From: Streptomyces sp. cf386
GTDB taxonomy: Bacteria; Actinomycetota; Actinomycetes; Streptomycetales; Streptomycetaceae
Length of the DNA: 64,000 bases
Reading direction: 5' to 3'
Assembly: GCF_900103585.1 (NCBI RefSeq)
Contig: NZ_FNHV01000016.1
Location: 186,001-250,000 of the forward strand
Below are positions 62,850 to 64,000 of this stretch, in pieces. The translations under genes were made by a program, and so were the position numbers. Each line of letters begins with the position of its first letter. The first letter of the stretch is position 1. A model generated the notes under the pieces. That model was not told where the DNA came from, did no database searches, and saw nothing but the letters and a program-made list of their open reading frames with translations.

Positions 62850-62926
62850 GAAGGGGTGCTCTTCTCCACAAGACCGCGGACACGACAAGATTGGCCGTCG
62901 GGTCGGCGAGGTGGTGGGAGGACAGT

Positions 62927-63589
62927 GTGGCGGGCAGGCTCAAGGCGCCCACCGGCCGCTACGGCGGCAAGTCGGCAAAGGAGCGACAGGCCGAGCGGCG
63001 GCGCCGTTTCCTGGACGGGGCGCTCCAGTTGTTCGGCGCCGGCCCCGGCTACCGGGGCACGACCGTCGCGGCGCTGAGCGAGGCCGCGGGCCTGTCGACC
63101 CGCCAGTTCTACGAGGAGTTCCGCAGCCTGGAGGATGTGCTGGCCGCCCTCCACCTCCAGGTCAACGGGTGGTCGGAGGAGGCGGTACTGGCGGCGGCGG
63201 CCGAGGTGGCCGACCGGCAGCTCTCCGAACGCGCCACCGCGATCTTCCGCGCGTACGCCGCGAACGTCACCGCCGACCCGCGCCGCATCCGCATCACCTT
63301 CGTCGAGATCGTCGGCGTCAGCCCGCGCCTGGAGGAGCAGCGCCTCGCCCGCCGCGCCCAGTGGATCGACCTCGTCTGCGCCGAGGTGGCCGCCGCCGTC
63401 GCCCGCGGGGAGGCGGCACCCCGCGACTACCGCCTCGCCGTGACCGCGTTCATCGGCAGCGTCAACGGGCTGCTGCACGACTGGAGCGCGGGATGGGTGG
63501 ACGCGACCCTCGACGAGGTCGTCGACGAACTCGTACGCCTCCTCCTCGGCATCCTCCAGCCGGCGGATCCGAGGGTCACCGGGCCCTGA
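62927..63589 (+). CDS. TetR-family transcriptional regulator
   Basis: A 220-residue TetR protein. After a basic N-terminal extension (KSAKERQAERRRR), the HTH is at about residues 40-65 (TVAALSEAAGLSTRQFYEEF). The C-terminal domain is helical. GTG 62927 follows GGGAGGACAGT. A palindrome lies upstream, and it is placed between two glycosyltransferase genes, which may be its targets. Confidence 0.87.
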   Translation: MAGRLKAPTGRYGGKSAKERQAERRRRFLDGALQLFGAGPGYRGTTVAALSEAAGLSTRQFYEEFRSLEDVLAALHLQVNGWSEEAVLAAAAEVADRQLSERATAIFRAYAANVTADPRRIRITFVEIVGVSPRLEEQRLARRAQWIDLVCAEVAAAVARGEAAPRDYRLAVTAFIGSVNGLLHDWSAGWVDATLDEVVDELVRLLLGILQPADPRVTGP

Positions 63590-63635
63590 ATCCGGGCCGA
63601 GAGCGCACAGTCGAGTCGGCCGGGTCTGCCGCGGC

Positions 63636-64000
63636 TCAGCCCGCGAGCCGGTTCACCGCGTCGAGTACGGGTGCCGCACCGTCTTCGGCGCGCAGCTCGT
63701 CGGCCAGAGCCCGGGCGCGGCGGGCGTAGGACGGATCGCCGGTCGCCTGCCGTACGGCCGCTGTCAGTGCCTCGGCCGTCAACTTCCGCAGCGGCACGGC
63801 CCGGGGCGCCACGCCGAGCGCGACCAGGCGAGCGGCCCAGAAGCCCTCGTCGAACTGCACCGGCACGGGAACGGCCGGCACTCCGGCGCGCAGCCCGGCC
63901 GCGGTGGTGCCCGCGCCGCAGTGGTGCACCACGGCCGCTATCCGCGGGAACAGCGCGGAGTGCGGTACGTCGTCGATGGTCAGGACGTCGTCCCCGGAGG
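63636..64000 (-). CDS. UDP-glycosyltransferase, MGT/GT1 type (N-terminus outside window)
   Basis: The C-terminal 120 residues of a glycosyltransferase that runs off the right edge. It holds LTIDDVPHSALFPRIAAVVHHC and GAGTTAAGLRAGVPAVPVPV, closely matching the gene at 61609. The two are on opposite strands around the tetR gene, so they arose by duplication and inversion or by separate acquisition of similar genes. Confidence 0.88.
   Translation of the reverse strand, partial: SGDDVLTIDDVPHSALFPRIAAVVHHCGAGTTAAGLRAGVPAVPVPVQFDEGFWAARLVALGVAPRAVPLRKLTAEALTAAVRQATGDPSYARRARALADELRAEDGAAPVLDAVNRLAG

Overview
The window is actinobacterial and almost certainly Streptomyces. Base composition is very GC-rich with strong third-position GC bias, genes often overlap by ATGA or GTGA, rare TTA (bldA-type) codons are present, and it holds a SapB-type ram locus, a streptogrisin-like protease and long runs of regulators. 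No tRNA, rRNA, CRISPR array or insertion sequence was recognised.

Layout. (1) 1-7307, minus strand: polyamine uptake and oxidation (aldehyde dehydrogenase, amine oxidase, PotA, PotC, PotB, PotD) and a Rieske oxygenase. (2) 7749-15740, plus strand: small unknown protein, NuoF-like flavoprotein, 3Fe-4S ferredoxin, NDP-forming acyl-CoA synthetase, two near-duplicate acyl-CoA dehydrogenases, 3-hydroxyacyl-CoA dehydrogenase and a TetR regulator. Two GACT-N-AGTC palindromes lie in the divergent gap and are likely operators for that TetR. (3) 15840-18289: ArsR/SRPBCC pair and a secreted tripeptidyl-aminopeptidase-like hydrolase. (4) 18432-24715, minus strand: a double-glycine-leader peptide with a dedicated NHLM-type exporter (HlyD, C39-peptidase ABC, second ABC) and no recognisable modification enzyme. 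(5) 25190-27114: thioesterase and secreted serine protease. (6) 27248-39831: class III lanthipeptide (SapB-like) locus ramC-ramS-ramA-ramB with convergent ramR, flanked by two SpoIIE-type phosphatases. (7) 39927-46306: dTDP-rhamnose genes rmlA, B, D, C, a methyltransferase and a family 2 glycosyltransferase. (8) 47150-56572: molybdenum hydroxylase (form II CO-dehydrogenase-like) cluster, interrupted by an opposite-strand radical SAM gene with two TTA codons. (9) 56828-64000: OtrA-like ribosomal protection protein with a leader ORF, secreted GH5 glycosidase, TipA-like MerR regulator, two glycosyltransferases and a TetR regulator.

Most unusual features. The ramA/ramB junction is amplified into about 153-bp tandem repeats that form two extra, translationally coupled minicistrons. 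The ramB reading frame ends inside ramR, and its stop codon is the antisense of ramR's TTA codon. The radical SAM gene breaks the cox-type operon and is preceded by an AT-richer 39-codon ORF. The leaderless-peptide-like core exported by the NHLM system is acidic, Cys-free and internally repeated.
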